From: VRUE01 sp036557525
GTDB lineage: Bacteria > Actinomycetota > Thermoleophilia > Solirubrobacterales > 70-9
Assembly: GCA_036557525.1 (NCBI GenBank)
Contig: DATBHH010000126.1
Span: 1-47,303 of the forward strand
DNA length: 47,303 nt
Direction of reading: 5' to 3'
The position numbers and the translations under genes were made by a program. Every line of letters begins with the position of its first letter. The stretch's first letter is position 1. The notes under the pieces were generated by a model that searched no databases, was not told where the DNA came from, and saw only the letters and a list, made by a program, of their open reading frames with translations. Below, piece after piece: positions 15,506 to 23,499 of the stretch.

Positions 15506-18500
15506 TGCTCCTCCTCGCTCTCTTCGCGTTCCTCGATCGCGACTCGGTCACGGCGGCAGATCGGCGCAAACCCGCAGTAGGACGGACAGACCTGATGGCC
15601 GGTCAGGTCGGGGTCGGCCGGCCCGGGGTCGCGATCGATCGCGCCGGCCCGCATCCGCGCGACGATCTCCGCGGCCCGGGAGCGGGCATCGGCGAGGACC
15701 TCGCTCATCTCGTCCGCGCCGACGACGTCGGCCGGGTAGAGGCCGTAGGCGTCGAGCTCGGCCGCGGCGTCCTCGAGGACGGCGCCTCGCGGCCGCCGCG
15801 ACGTGGTCCCCCGCAGCGGCAGGTAGAGGCCGCCGACGGCCTCCACGCCCCAGAGCTCGGCGACGGCGATCATGTAGAGCTGAAGCTGAAGCTTCGCCTC
15901 CTCGACGAACTTCGCCCGCGCGGTCACCTCCCGCGAAAGCTTGTAGTCGAGGACCAGCGCCCGCCCGTCGCGGTCCCTGTCGACCCGGTCGATCGCGCCA
16001 TGCAGGCCCCAGCCGTCGATCCTGAGGGTCCCGCGCTCGCTGTCCTCGCCCTCGCCGAACTTCGCCTCTGTCAGCCAGGGTTCGAACGCGGACTCGCGCT
16101 CGGCCTCATCGCGGAGGAAACGGATCAGCAGCATCTCCACCCGCCGGACGATCGCCCGCTCCGCAGGGTCCGACCCGAGCCTCTCGTCGGTGGCCTCCGC
16201 GAGCATCTCGAGGCCGCGGTCGATCCAGGCCTGGGCAGAGGCCGGTGACGGTCGCCGCTCTCGACCCGGCGGGTCGCGGTAGAGGCGGTCCAGGACCCCG
16301 TGCATGAGGCCGCCCTGGACGATCGGATCAGGCAGTGGATCGAGCGGCTCGGGTGAGAGCTCGTGCGAGACGAACCACCGGTAGGAGCATTCGTCGAAGC
16401 CCTCGAGCGTGGTGCCGCCGTGGGCGTCGACGCCGGCGAGGGACTCGATCACGGCGGGGTTCGTCAACGGCCCCGGGGCATGGCCGGCGGCCTCGGCGGC
16501 ACGCGCCGCACGCAGCCGGTGGCCGATCGAGGCGGCGACCTCCCGCCCCGCCCCGGCGGCGTCGAGCCAGGCTCCGGGGTCGCCTCCGGCGGCGGCGATC
16601 GTCCGCGCGAGGGCATCGGCGGACGGGACTTCGGAGAGCGGCTGGACGACGCGGGCGAGGTCGCGGCTGCGGGTGATCTCCTCCTCGACCGGGTCGGGCG
16701 CCTCTCCCGACGGAGCGGGCTCGAGCAGCGAGCGGACGTCGTCGATCAGCGGCGAGCGCGGTTCGGCGCCGCCGTTCTCGTCGCTGTCGCGGTAGGAGAG
16801 GCAGAGGCCGGCCCGCGGCACCGCGAGGCAGGCGTGAAACAGGTAGCGCTCCTCGCGGTCGGGGTCGCGGCGGGGCTCGAGCCCGACGTCTGTGCGCTGC
16901 CGGTCGGAGAGGAAGGGTTCGCCGCCGCCGTCGCGGCGCGGGAACTCGCCGTCCTGAAGGGACGCGACGACGAGATGGTCCAGCCGCGAGGCCCGCAGCC
17001 TGTAGGGACTCACGATCCGAACCCGGCCCTCGACCGGTCCGCTCCAGGCGAGGAGGCGAAGCTCCGAGATCGAGGTCGCGAGCTCGTCGGGCCGGGGGGC
17101 GTCCGGGCCCAGCTCTGAGAGCTCCTCGAGGGCCGCGGAGATCTCTGCGGCCGCGCGCAGCTCGAGCCCATCACCGCGCTCGGGCATCGGGCCATCGGCC
17201 GCACCCGCGAGCGGGCGCGAGGCCATCCTCCTGGCGACCTGCGCCATCTCGGCCGCCAGCGCCGCTCCCCCCGCCGCCGCGCCGGATCGCAGCCGGACGA
17301 CGTCGCGGGGAGGCTCGCCCCGTTTCGCGCTCAGCAGATCGAGCGCGTCTCCGGCACTTCGGATCCGGTCGCGCCGGATCCGGCGCTCGAGCCAGTCGAT
17401 GGTGTTCGGCCGGAGGCCGCTCGGCCCCCGCAGGTAGCGCAGCAGGTCGCTCGCCCGGCCGCGGCCCAGCTCGGCGTCGAGCAGCGCCAGGATCGCGCCG
17501 CCGACCGCGGTCGCCGCAGCCGGGAGCTCGGCCTCGAGGGCGACCGGGATCCCGCTCGACTCGAGCACCGAGGCGAACAGGGGGCCGCGCCGCGCCGGGT
17601 CGCGAAGGGCGATCGCCACCTCGGCCGGGTCGCTGCCCGCGACCAGCAGGCGGGCGATGTGGGCGGCGACCGCCTCGGCCTCGCCGCGCTCGCCGGAGGA
17701 GCGGAGGAGCTCGAGCCCCGGCCCGGGCTCCATCCTTGCCGGGTCGCGGGCGCCGAAGCTCCGCTCGAGGTGGAACAGCAGCGGCGATTGGGTGTTGGCC
17801 GGATCGGGCGCGGTCGCGATCTCCTCGTCGATTCCGACCGAGCGCAATCCATCGAGCAGCGTCGAGCGCGCCTCGAGGGCGAGGCTGTCGCGCTCGTAGG
17901 TGACGGCGGCCGTCACCTCGGTGATCCCTGCCAGGGCCCGGATCAGCTCGAGCTGGTTGCGGGTCAGGTCGTCGAGCCCGTAGAGGAACACCGGCCGCCC
18001 GGCCCAGGCGGCAGCCGAGGTCGCTGCGACCTCGATCGCTCTGGCGGCCACGAGATGCTCGTCGGAGCGCCCAAGGCGACCGCGGACCCGGACGTAGCCC
18101 TCATAGAGGGCGCTGAGATCGCGCAGATAGGCCGACCCCTCGAGGGTCCCTGACCCTCCACCAAGCCCGGCGGGATCGAGGCCGGCTCCCTGGAGCTCGG
18201 CGACGAACCTCTCGAAGGCCGGCACGAATCCGGTGCGTGCGGCGGAGTGGCGTAGCGGCCCCAGGGTGGGCATCGCCTCCTCGATCGCGATCGCGACCGC
18301 CCGCAGGCGCTGGGCGCGCGTGAGCTCGGGTCTCGAGGGCGTCCCGCCCGCGTCGGCGACCGCCCGGAACAGGCCGCCGAAGGTGACCACCGAGGCGCCG
18401 AGCGCGGCGCCGCTCCGGCAGAGCTCACGCTCGAAGCTGTGGACGTCGTCGACGGTCGGCACGACGAGCAGCGGATCCCGCTCGAGGACGTCGATCAGGG

Positions 18501-18561
18501 CGCGCCTGACGAGGCCGGCGCGGCCGGAGTTCGGGGGTCCGTGGATCAGCGTCAGCGGCAT
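15502..18561 (-). CDS. addB: AddB-type helicase-nuclease subunit
   Basis: 1019 residues. The N-terminus starts PLTLIHGPPNSGRAG, where a Walker A would be, but the GK[ST] is GRA, so ATP binding there is probably lost. The helicase-like body is poorly conserved, as in other AddB/RexB proteins. The C-terminus has a PD-(D/E)XK nuclease (VLDYK at 870-874, then QLQLYMIA) and four cysteines for an Fe-S cluster: about C725 (CSYRWF), C992, C996 and C1002 (C-x3-C-x5-C). It should pair with AddA, cutting the opposite strand and scanning for a recombination hotspot. ATG 18561 is preferred to GTG 18597 because TATTCT (a -10-like hexamer) lies 13-18 bases before it. Overlaps addA by 4 bases. Confidence 0.92.
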   Translation of the reverse strand: MPLTLIHGPPNSGRAGLVRRALIDVLERDPLLVVPTVDDVHSFERELCRSGAALGASVVTFGGLFRAVADAGGTPSRPELTRAQRLRAVAIAIEEAMPTLGPLRHSAARTGFVPAFERFVAELQGAGLDPAGLGGGSGTLEGSAYLRDLSALYEGYVRVRGRLGRSDEHLVAARAIEVAATSAAAWAGRPVFLYGLDDLTRNQLELIRALAGITEVTAAVTYERDSLALEARSTLLDGLRSVGIDEEIATAPDPANTQSPLLFHLERSFGARDPARMEPGPGLELLRSSGERGEAEAVAAHIARLLVAGSDPAEVAIALRDPARRGPLFASVLESSGIPVALEAELPAAATAVGGAILALLDAELGRGRASDLLRYLRGPSGLRPNTIDWLERRIRRDRIRSAGDALDLLSAKRGEPPRDVVRLRSGAAAGGAALAAEMAQVARRMASRPLAGAADGPMPERGDGLELRAAAEISAALEELSELGPDAPRPDELATSISELRLLAWSGPVEGRVRIVSPYRLRASRLDHLVVASLQDGEFPRRDGGGEPFLSDRQRTDVGLEPRRDPDREERYLFHACLAVPRAGLCLSYRDSDENGGAEPRSPLIDDVRSLLEPAPSGEAPDPVEEEITRSRDLARVVQPLSEVPSADALARTIAAAGGDPGAWLDAAGAGREVAASIGHRLRAARAAEAAGHAPGPLTNPAVIESLAGVDAHGGTTLEGFDECSYRWFVSHELSPEPLDPLPDPIVQGGLMHGVLDRLYRDPPGRERRPSPASAQAWIDRGLEMLAEATDERLGSDPAERAIVRRVEMLLIRFLRDEAERESAFEPWLTEAKFGEGEDSERGTLRIDGWGLHGAIDRVDRDRDGRALVLDYKLSREVTARAKFVEEAKLQLQLYMIAVAELWGVEAVGGLYLPLRGTTSRRPRGAVLEDAAAELDAYGLYPADVVGADEMSEVLADARSRAAEIVARMRAGAIDRDPGPADPDLTGHQVCPSYCGFAPICRRDRVAIEEREESEEEQ

Positions 18562-18610
18562 CGGCGGGAGTCCAGAATAGGTCCGCGCGCGGCGCACTGA
18601 ACGGGGCGAT

Positions 18611-18636
18611 TTGACGTCTTCCGCGCTCTCTACATT
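18611..18636 (+). promoter_or_regulatory. Candidate promoter of the 151-residue unknown gene
   Basis: TTGACG (18611-18616) and TACATT (18631-18636), with a short 14-base spacer, precede ATG 18645. The -10 is 9-14 bases from the start codon, so the transcript would have almost no leader. Confidence 0.4.
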
Positions 18637-18644
18637 GGGCTGCG

Positions 18645-19100
18645 ATGTCCCTTTGCTTCGTCGACCCGGCAGATGCGATCCGCGCGATCGCCGACTCGAT
18701 CGGCCGCGAGGCGCGCCGGCAGCTGCTCGGCGAGGCGGTGCGTGCCTGGGTCGACGAGATCCCCGACAGCGAGCTCGAGACCCACTACGCGAAAGCGCTC
18801 TCCGAGCTCGACGAGCACGACCTCTCGATGCTGGCCGCCTGGCACGGCTCGCTCGAGGTCGGCCAGCCGCTGCCGAACCGCGACTTCCTGATGGGTGCCT
18901 TCGGCTCGCTCGGCGACAATCGCCGTGAGGCGCTGAAGCTCGCCGCGGGGTTCCGGGGCGAGGAGGCCGTCGACGCCGGCGTCACCGAGGACGATGCGCT
19001 CGAGCTCGTCCTCGCCCTGCTCTCGCCGCCGCGCCTGATGGAGCTCGCGGTCGAGGCGGTCGAGCTCTACATCTGGGACCGGGCCGGCTCCGAGAACTAG
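18645..19100 (+). CDS. Hypothetical acidic helical protein
   Basis: 151 residues, no family recognised. It is acidic, rich in Leu/Ala/Glu and predicted mostly helical, with no signal peptide or membrane segment and a single Cys (position 4). The segment about 60-85 (LSMLAAWHGSLEVGQPLPNRDF) is the least repetitive and would be the best search seed. It starts divergently from addB, 83 bases away, and ends in the CTAG shared with the convergent HAD gene. Coding is supported by uninterrupted frame, GC-rich third positions and a promoter-like sequence just upstream. Confidence 0.75.
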   Translation: MSLCFVDPADAIRAIADSIGREARRQLLGEAVRAWVDEIPDSELETHYAKALSELDEHDLSMLAAWHGSLEVGQPLPNRDFLMGAFGSLGDNRREALKLAAGFRGEEAVDAGVTEDDALELVLALLSPPRLMELAVEAVELYIWDRAGSEN

Positions 19101-19732
19101 TCCAGCGCGGCGCGGATCTCGGCGATCGCCTGGTCGTTGTTGCGGAAGTGGACGGCGCTGATGCCCGCCCGTTGGGCGCCTTCGCAGTTCACCTGGACGT
19201 CGTCGACGAAGAGGCACGCCTCCGGCTCGATCCCGATCCGCTCGAGCGTGATCGCGTAGATCCTCGACTCCGGCTTGCGACAGCCGACAAAGGCGGAGTC
19301 GACTACGGTCTCGAAGATCTCGTCGACGGGCAGCATCGATCGCCAGAGCGGCTCCCACTCGCGCACGTTGTTGGTCAGCATCGCCATCCGGTGGCCGGAC
19401 GCCTTCAGCTCGCGCATCAGGTCGATCATCGGCGGGTTCGGGTCGAGCGCCTCGAAGTAGATCTCCTTGAAGCGGTGCATCTCGGGCCGGTGGCCGAGCA
19501 GCGGCTCGAGCGCGTCGGCGATCTGCTCGAGGAACCCGGCCTCGCTGATCTCTCCTCGCTCGAGCTTGAAGAGTGGGTTCTCACCGTCCTCGCCGGCGCT
19601 CGCCTGCATCGCCTTGCCGAGGCTTTCGGGCGAGATCCCGGTGTGGTCCTGGAAGGCCATGAACGACTCGACCAGGGGCGTCGTCAGGACGCCGCCGAAG
19701 TCGGAGATCACCGCCTCGATCCGCTCAGCCAT
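19097..19732 (-). CDS. HAD-superfamily hydrolase (DxG subgroup)
   Basis: 211 residues. HAD motifs are in order: motif I D11-F-G13 (SDFGGVL), helical cap from about 20 to 95, motif II T120-N-N, motif III K153 (CRKPESRIY) and motif IV D177-D178. The second Asp of the usual DxD is Gly, as in the YihX / epoxide-hydrolase N-terminal-domain subgroup, some of which are sugar-phosphate phosphatases. Substrate unknown, cytoplasmic. It is the last gene of a three-gene minus-strand set; the preceding gene overlaps its start by 8 bases. Confidence 0.9.
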   Translation of the reverse strand: MAERIEAVISDFGGVLTTPLVESFMAFQDHTGISPESLGKAMQASAGEDGENPLFKLERGEISEAGFLEQIADALEPLLGHRPEMHRFKEIYFEALDPNPPMIDLMRELKASGHRMAMLTNNVREWEPLWRSMLPVDEIFETVVDSAFVGCRKPESRIYAITLERIGIEPEACLFVDDVQVNCEGAQRAGISAVHFRNNDQAIAEIRAALD

Positions 19733-20129
19733 CGGCCCAGACGATCTCGTAGTGGCCGAGCCCCTCGCGCCCCTCGAGCGACCAGCGGAAGAAAGCGACC
19801 TCGGAGGCGAGCCCGGGACGGCGGACGGAGCTGGAGCTGATCACGGTGCCGGCGCCGCGCAGCGGCTGCCCCTCCTCGCCGTCGACCCAGAGCTCGAGCG
19901 TCGCCCGCCGCTGGACGCCGTCGGGCCCGTACTCGGTCGAGAGCAACGCCTCGGAGACCTCGACCGGAGCCCCGTCGGGATCGCAGAGGACCGCCGCCAC
20001 CACCTCATCGCCGTGCCCGGTGGCGCCCTCGGGCCGCTTCGCAGAGAGCGCGAGCAGCCCTCCATCGGAGAAGACGATTCCGATCGACCGTCGCTGGATT
20101 GCGTCGAGTGGCGCTCGCTCCGAGTTCAC
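19725..20129 (-). CDS. Hypothetical protein, beta-rich
   Basis: 134 residues from GTG 20127-20129. No family recognised. Alternating hydrophobic and polar residues suggest a single beta-sandwich or barrel domain with strands such as IGIVFSDGGLLALSA and ATLELWVDGEE, ending in an aromatic strand FFRWSLEG and HYEIVWADG. No signal peptide. It overlaps the HAD gene by 8 bases and follows the secreted-protein gene by 11, so it belongs to the same operon. A carbohydrate- or ligand-binding role would be a guess. Confidence 0.7.
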   Translation of the reverse strand: MNSERAPLDAIQRRSIGIVFSDGGLLALSAKRPEGATGHGDEVVAAVLCDPDGAPVEVSEALLSTEYGPDGVQRRATLELWVDGEEGQPLRGAGTVISSSSVRRPGLASEVAFFRWSLEGREGLGHYEIVWADG

Positions 20130-20140
20130 GGGCGCGGAGA

Positions 20141-20704
20141 CTAGCCCGAACGCGATTTCGCGGAACCACCGGCGACCTCGCGGCCTTCCACCGCCGAGGC
20201 TTCGAGATGGAGGTTGAAGAAGCCCACCACCCGAGGCCGGCAGTCCAGGCTCATCGGGCTGCTCCTCGCGCTAGCGACGACCTTGAAGCCTCTGCCCCGA
20301 CTGATGATGAGTCTCGCGACCGGGTATCGCTTTTCTTCCTTTCCGATGCAGTAATTGGTTCTTTCATCGACGCAGGGGTATGTGTCGCCCTTCTTGATCG
20401 CTGCTTCCATGCTGCAGGAGAATTCACCGAAGATCGATCCTTCGTTCGCCGAGCCGATCGTCAGCATGCGCAGTTCCCCGTTCGCGTCGGGCTTGGGCTT
20501 GTCGCTCTTGCAGCGGATCGTCGCGTGGTACCGCTCTTCCCAACCCAGAGTTTCGAGCACTCCCATCGAGTGCCGCACGGTGATCCCGCAGTCGCTCCAA
20601 TCGACGGCGGGCCCGGGATTTGCGTGGACGTGACCGGCCCAGAGGACGAGTGACAGGGCAAGCGATCCCAGAAGCGCCCATAGCAAGCCCACCGCCGTCG
20701 ACAT
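20141..20704 (-). CDS. Secreted hypothetical protein
   Basis: 187 residues from ATG 20702-20704. Residues 1-29 form a signal peptide (hydrophobic GLLWALLGSLALSLVLWAG, predicted cut after VHA). The mature part has five cysteines, in contexts such as SDCGITV, IRCKSDK, EFSCSME, YPCVDE and NYCIGK plus a later LDCRP, compatible with disulfides outside the cell. No known domain. ATG 20704 is preferred over an in-frame ATG at 20731 because the latter would run into the divergent GNAT start and weaken the signal sequence; TAATCT (plus strand 20713-20718) fits a leaderless -10. First gene of the operon with the beta-rich protein and HAD hydrolase. Confidence 0.72.
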   Translation of the reverse strand: MSTAVGLLWALLGSLALSLVLWAGHVHANPGPAVDWSDCGITVRHSMGVLETLGWEERYHATIRCKSDKPKPDANGELRMLTIGSANEGSIFGEFSCSMEAAIKKGDTYPCVDERTNYCIGKEEKRYPVARLIISRGRGFKVVASARSSPMSLDCRPRVVGFFNLHLEASAVEGREVAGGSAKSRSG

Positions 20705-20712
20705 GTGGATCG

Positions 20713-20722
20713 AGATTATCGT
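20713..20722. promoter_or_regulatory. Overlapping divergent -10 elements
   Basis: Only 25 bases separate the starts of the secreted protein (20704, minus) and the GNAT gene (20730, plus). Minus-strand TAATCT (20713-20718) and plus-strand TATCGT (20717-20722) overlap by two bases, each 8-9 bases from its start codon. If both are used, the two promoters exclude each other physically. Confidence 0.4.
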
Positions 20723-20729
20723 GCGCTCC

Positions 20730-21269
20730 ATGACGATCCGCAGTGCCGACCCGGAGCGCGATGCAGCTGCCTGCGCGGCGATCTACGCGCCCAACGTCGA
20801 CGATTCGCCGACCTCGTTCGAGGCCGAGGCGCCGAGCGCCGAGGAGATGGCGGCGCGCATTGCGAGCACCTCCACGACCCACCCCTGGCTGGTCGCCGAG
20901 CGCGATGGAGAGGCGGTCGGGTTCGCCTACGCCTGCGAGCATCGCTCGCGCGCCGCCTACCGCTGGGCGGCCGACGTCTCGGTCTACGTCGGCGAGGCCG
21001 ACCGCGGCCGCGGGTTGGGGAGGGCGCTGTACGAGGAGCTGTTCGAGCGGCTGCGGGCCCAGCGGTTCAGGATCGCCTGCGCGGGGATCACGCTGCCGAA
21101 CAAGGCCAGCGTCGCCCTCCACGAGGGGCTCGGCTTCGTCCCGGTCGGCGTCTACCGCCGGATCGGGTGGAAGGCCGGCGGCTGGCGCGACGTCGGCTGG
21201 TGGCAGCTCGAGCTGAGCCCCGGCGCCGAGGACCCTCCGGGGGAGCCGTCGCCGCCCGGCTACCATTGA
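20730..21269 (+). CDS. GNAT N-acetyltransferase, phosphinothricin acetyltransferase-like
   Basis: 179 residues. Typical PAT/Bar-like sequence: E-containing first helix region (IYAPNVDDSPTSFE), VSVYV strand, acetyl-CoA loop R92-G-R-G-L-G97, and the conserved AGITLPNKASVALHEGLGF followed by GWKAGGWRDVGWWQ. The family transfers acetyl groups to the amine of phosphinothricin, methionine sulfoximine or related amino acid analogues; chromosomal members often act on methionine sulfone/sulfoximine. ATG 20730 gives the normal N-terminus (MTIRSADPERDA). No Shine-Dalgarno; TATCGT at 20717-20722 suggests leaderless expression. The end is 3 bases before the SufT-like gene. Confidence 0.92.
   Translation: MTIRSADPERDAAACAAIYAPNVDDSPTSFEAEAPSAEEMAARIASTSTTHPWLVAERDGEAVGFAYACEHRSRAAYRWAADVSVYVGEADRGRGLGRALYEELFERLRAQRFRIACAGITLPNKASVALHEGLGFVPVGVYRRIGWKAGGWRDVGWWQLELSPGAEDPPGEPSPPGYH
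21261..21266 (+). promoter_or_regulatory. Candidate leaderless -10 (TACCAT) of the SufT-like gene
   Basis: TACCAT occupies positions -12 to -7 relative to ATG 21273, inside the last codons of the GNAT gene. No Shine-Dalgarno precedes the ATG, so a separate leaderless transcript is plausible in addition to read-through. Confidence 0.4.
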
Positions 21270-21272
21270 GCC

Positions 21273-21590
21273 ATGTCCGAGAACCGGACAGAGGTGGTCA
21301 CCGAGGACGACGTCCTCGAGGCGCTCGAGGAGGTCATCGATCCCGAGCTCGGCCTCGACTTCGTCTCCCTCGGCTTGGTCTACGACGTCGAGATCGGCGG
21401 CGGCGAGGTCTACGTCACCTTCACCCTGACCACGCCGGCCTGTCCGATCGGCCCCCAGGTCTCTGAACAGATGCGCGAGTTCGTCGGCGACCTTCCCGGC
21501 GTCTCCGCGGTCCACCCGAAGATGGTCTTCGACCCGCCCTGGTCTCCGGAGATGATGTCCGAGGACGCCAAGTTCGCATTGGGGTTCTAG
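21273..21590 (+). CDS. MIP18/DUF59-family Fe-S assembly factor (SufT/PaaD-like)
   Basis: 105 residues, the usual size. Conserved features: DPEL at 23-26, DFVSLGLVYDVEI, and TLTTPACP with the reactive Cys57. DUF59 proteins help mature iron-sulfur proteins; here the context (no suf operon around) does not tell whether it is SufT or a PaaD-like homologue. It directly follows the GNAT gene. Candidate Fe-S clients within this window are the AddA/AddB nuclease domains and IspH, which is suggestive only. Confidence 0.88.
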   Translation: MSENRTEVVTEDDVLEALEEVIDPELGLDFVSLGLVYDVEIGGGEVYVTFTLTTPACPIGPQVSEQMREFVGDLPGVSAVHPKMVFDPPWSPEMMSEDAKFALGF

Positions 21591-21672
21591 GCACGGCCTC
21601 CGAGGTCATGGAGTCAGATGGACCGGCGCCGATGAGCCAGCTTTCGCCCTGAGCGAGGAGGGGGAGCGCCCG

Positions 21673-22365
21673 ATGGCCGGCGAGGACTCAGGAACGCAGC
21701 GTCAATCTCGCCAGCCCAGAGGCGTGCCGCTCTCGGTCTTCTTTCCGATGATCGCGCTGGCGGCCGTGGTGGCCACCGTGACCGTCCTGCTCTTCAACCA
21801 TTCTGAATCGCAGCCGCTGCCCGGCGACGTCCACAGCAGGTCCGTTACTGGCTTTGAAGGCCAGCTGCTCTCCCCGCGCAAGCCGGCTCCCCCGGTCGGC
21901 GATCTGCACAACTACCTGGGCGAACGGGTGAGCCTCGCCAACTACCTCGGCAAAGCCGTGTTTGTCACCTTCCTCTACACCCATTGCCCCGATATCTGCC
22001 CGTTGATGACCGCTCAGCTGCACAACACGCTGGCCGCGCTGGGGCCATATCGCAGCAGGCAGTTGCAGATCGTGGCAATCTCGGTCGATCCGGGGGGCGA
22101 TACCCGCGCCACGGTCGCGGAATTCCTGAAAGCCCACGAGATGACCGGAAGGATGAAGTACCTGATCGGCAACGCCGAAGAACTGGGAGCGGTCTGGAAG
22201 GCGTGGAACGTCGGCTCGACCATCGACGCGACCAACCCCGAACTGGTAGCCCATACCGCGCTGATCTACGGGATCAGCGCCAGCGGCAAGCTGACCACCA
22301 TCTACCCCGAGAACTTCCAGCCCCAGCAGATCATCCACGATCTTCCGAAGCTGCTTCAAGAGTAG
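21673..22365 (+). CDS. SCO1/SenC/PrrC-type copper chaperone, thioredoxin fold
   Basis: 230 residues. One N-terminal membrane anchor (about 20-41, SVFFPMIALAAVVATVTVLLF) followed by an extracytoplasmic thioredoxin-like domain with the copper site C105-P-D-I-C109 and distal H194 (VAHTALIYG). It delivers copper to the CuA site of cytochrome c oxidase or maintains its thiols. A strong Shine-Dalgarno (GAGGAGGGGGAG, 21655-21666) precedes ATG 21673. It leads a set with a 49-residue membrane peptide and CtaG, so the group serves terminal oxidase assembly, although no oxidase subunit gene is in the window. Confidence 0.94.
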   Translation: MAGEDSGTQRQSRQPRGVPLSVFFPMIALAAVVATVTVLLFNHSESQPLPGDVHSRSVTGFEGQLLSPRKPAPPVGDLHNYLGERVSLANYLGKAVFVTFLYTHCPDICPLMTAQLHNTLAALGPYRSRQLQIVAISVDPGGDTRATVAEFLKAHEMTGRMKYLIGNAEELGAVWKAWNVGSTIDATNPELVAHTALIYGISASGKLTTIYPENFQPQQIIHDLPKLLQE

Positions 22366-22402
22366 TTCGCCGCGGCCTCGTGCGGGGCCGCCAAGGGCAG
22401 AG

Positions 22403-22408
22403 TAGGAT
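22403..22408 (+). promoter_or_regulatory. Candidate leaderless -10 (TAGGAT) of the 49-residue gene
   Basis: TAGGAT is exactly at -12 to -7 of ATG 22415. The same bases include AGGA 7 bases before the ATG and could instead act as a Shine-Dalgarno; sequence alone does not decide. Confidence 0.35.
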
Positions 22409-22414
22409 CAGTGC

Positions 22415-22564
22415 ATGCCTGCCCTGGCATGTCTGCAGCACTGGTATACCTCGTTGGTCTACTTTGCTCCGCTGCCGATTCTGGGGGCCTGGCTGGGGCT
22501 CAGCAACCGCCGTGAGCGGAGCAGGTCACGGCGAGCGGGGCCCGACGGGCGCGCCTCCGGATAG
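22415..22564 (+). CDS. 49-residue single-pass membrane peptide upstream of ctaG
   Basis: A short frame, ATG 22415 to TAG 22562-22564, encodes MPALACLQHWYTSLVYFAPL followed by PILGAWLGLSNRRERSR and a basic tail. It has one hydrophobic helix (about residues 12-30) and then a positively charged cytoplasmic end (positive-inside orientation). It sits between the SCO1 and ctaG genes on the same strand, ending 8 bases before ctaG. From memory, similar short peptides with a C-x-QHWYTS start occur next to oxidase assembly genes in related actinobacteria, but I cannot confirm that here. A small assembly factor or oxidase subunit is the working idea. Confidence 0.6.
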   Translation: MPALACLQHWYTSLVYFAPLPILGAWLGLSNRRERSRSRRAGPDGRASG

Positions 22565-22572
22565 GCGGGGCG

Positions 22573-23445
22573 ATGCTTGCGGCGCTGACCACGCCCCTGG
22601 ATTGGACCGGCGGTCCGGCGCTTCTCTGGGTCCTGACCGCGGGGATTCTCTACTGGCGCGGAGGGCGGGAAAGCAGGCGGACGCGACGGGCGGCCGATCG
22701 TTGGCGCACCGCCGCCTTCCTCGGCGGCCTGGCGGCGATCATGCTGGCGCTCGACTCCCCGATCGACACGCTCGCCGACGAACTCTTCTGGGTCCACATG
22801 ATCCAGCACATCCTGCTGATCTCCGTATCGGCGCCGCTGCTGGTCCTGGCCCGGCCCTGGAACCGAATGTGGCGCGGCGTTCCGCTCGAATACCGGCGCG
22901 CGGCGACCCGCGAGTTCGTCCGCAACCCGCGCCTGGCGCCGCTCCGTCGAGCCCTGGCGCTGTGCGGCACGGCGCTCCTCTCCTGGCTGATCTTCAACCT
23001 GAACTTCGTCGCCTGGCACCTCCCGGCGCTCTACGACCTGGCCCTGCGCTCGCCGCCGATCCACGCCTTTGAGCACCTCACATTCTTCGCCACCGCCCTG
23101 CTCCTCTGGACCCGCGTTATCTATTCGCCGCCGTGGCGCTCGCCGCTCAGCGAGCTCGGAAAACTGGCCTATCTCGGGTCGACGCTGGTCGTCGGTTGGA
23201 TCCTGGCGATCGTCCTTGCCCTGGCCACCTCTCCCGTCTACTCGGCATACGCCGACATGGCCAGCCGCCCCGGGCATATTTCGGCCTTCACCGATCAGCA
23301 GCTGGCCGCCGGGGTGATGTGGGTACCGGGCTCGATCTCCTACACGATCGCAATCCTCCTCATCGCCTACCACTGGCTGCAATCAACCGAGGGCCGCGAG
23401 CGTACGGCCGTGAACAGGGGTGCGCCGCCGGCCAGGCAAGCCTGA
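22573..23445 (+). CDS. ctaG: CtaG-type cytochrome c oxidase assembly protein (caa3_CtaG)
   Basis: 290 residues with about seven transmembrane helices. Typical caa3_CtaG features: the MIQHILLISVSAPLL helix with histidines (HMIQH at about 76-80), NFVAWHLPALYDLAL, HAFEHLTFFATALLLW and the late DQQLAAGVMWVPGSI segment. The family is needed for insertion of CuB into cytochrome oxidase in Bacillus. It follows SCO1 and the 49-residue peptide, all probably one transcription unit. ATG 22573 has GGCGGGG just upstream. After its stop there are about 200 bases to the large secreted-protein operon, which has its own promoter. Confidence 0.93.
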   Translation: MLAALTTPLDWTGGPALLWVLTAGILYWRGGRESRRTRRAADRWRTAAFLGGLAAIMLALDSPIDTLADELFWVHMIQHILLISVSAPLLVLARPWNRMWRGVPLEYRRAATREFVRNPRLAPLRRALALCGTALLSWLIFNLNFVAWHLPALYDLALRSPPIHAFEHLTFFATALLLWTRVIYSPPWRSPLSELGKLAYLGSTLVVGWILAIVLALATSPVYSAYADMASRPGHISAFTDQQLAAGVMWVPGSISYTIAILLIAYHWLQSTEGRERTAVNRGAPPARQA

Positions 23446-23499
23446 GGCTTCGGACCCACGAGCCTTAGCGCCGCTCGCCGAGGTTTCTCTGTACCCCCC

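Noticed and set aside
12068..15580. A very long plus-strand open frame opposite addA, and similar long Arg/Gly- or Pro-rich frames opposite xseA, the MMPL gene, genes A-D and WS/DGAT.
   Set aside because: They are complements of genes with clear motifs; their products are low-complexity and show no recognisable domains, as expected for antisense frames in high-GC DNA.
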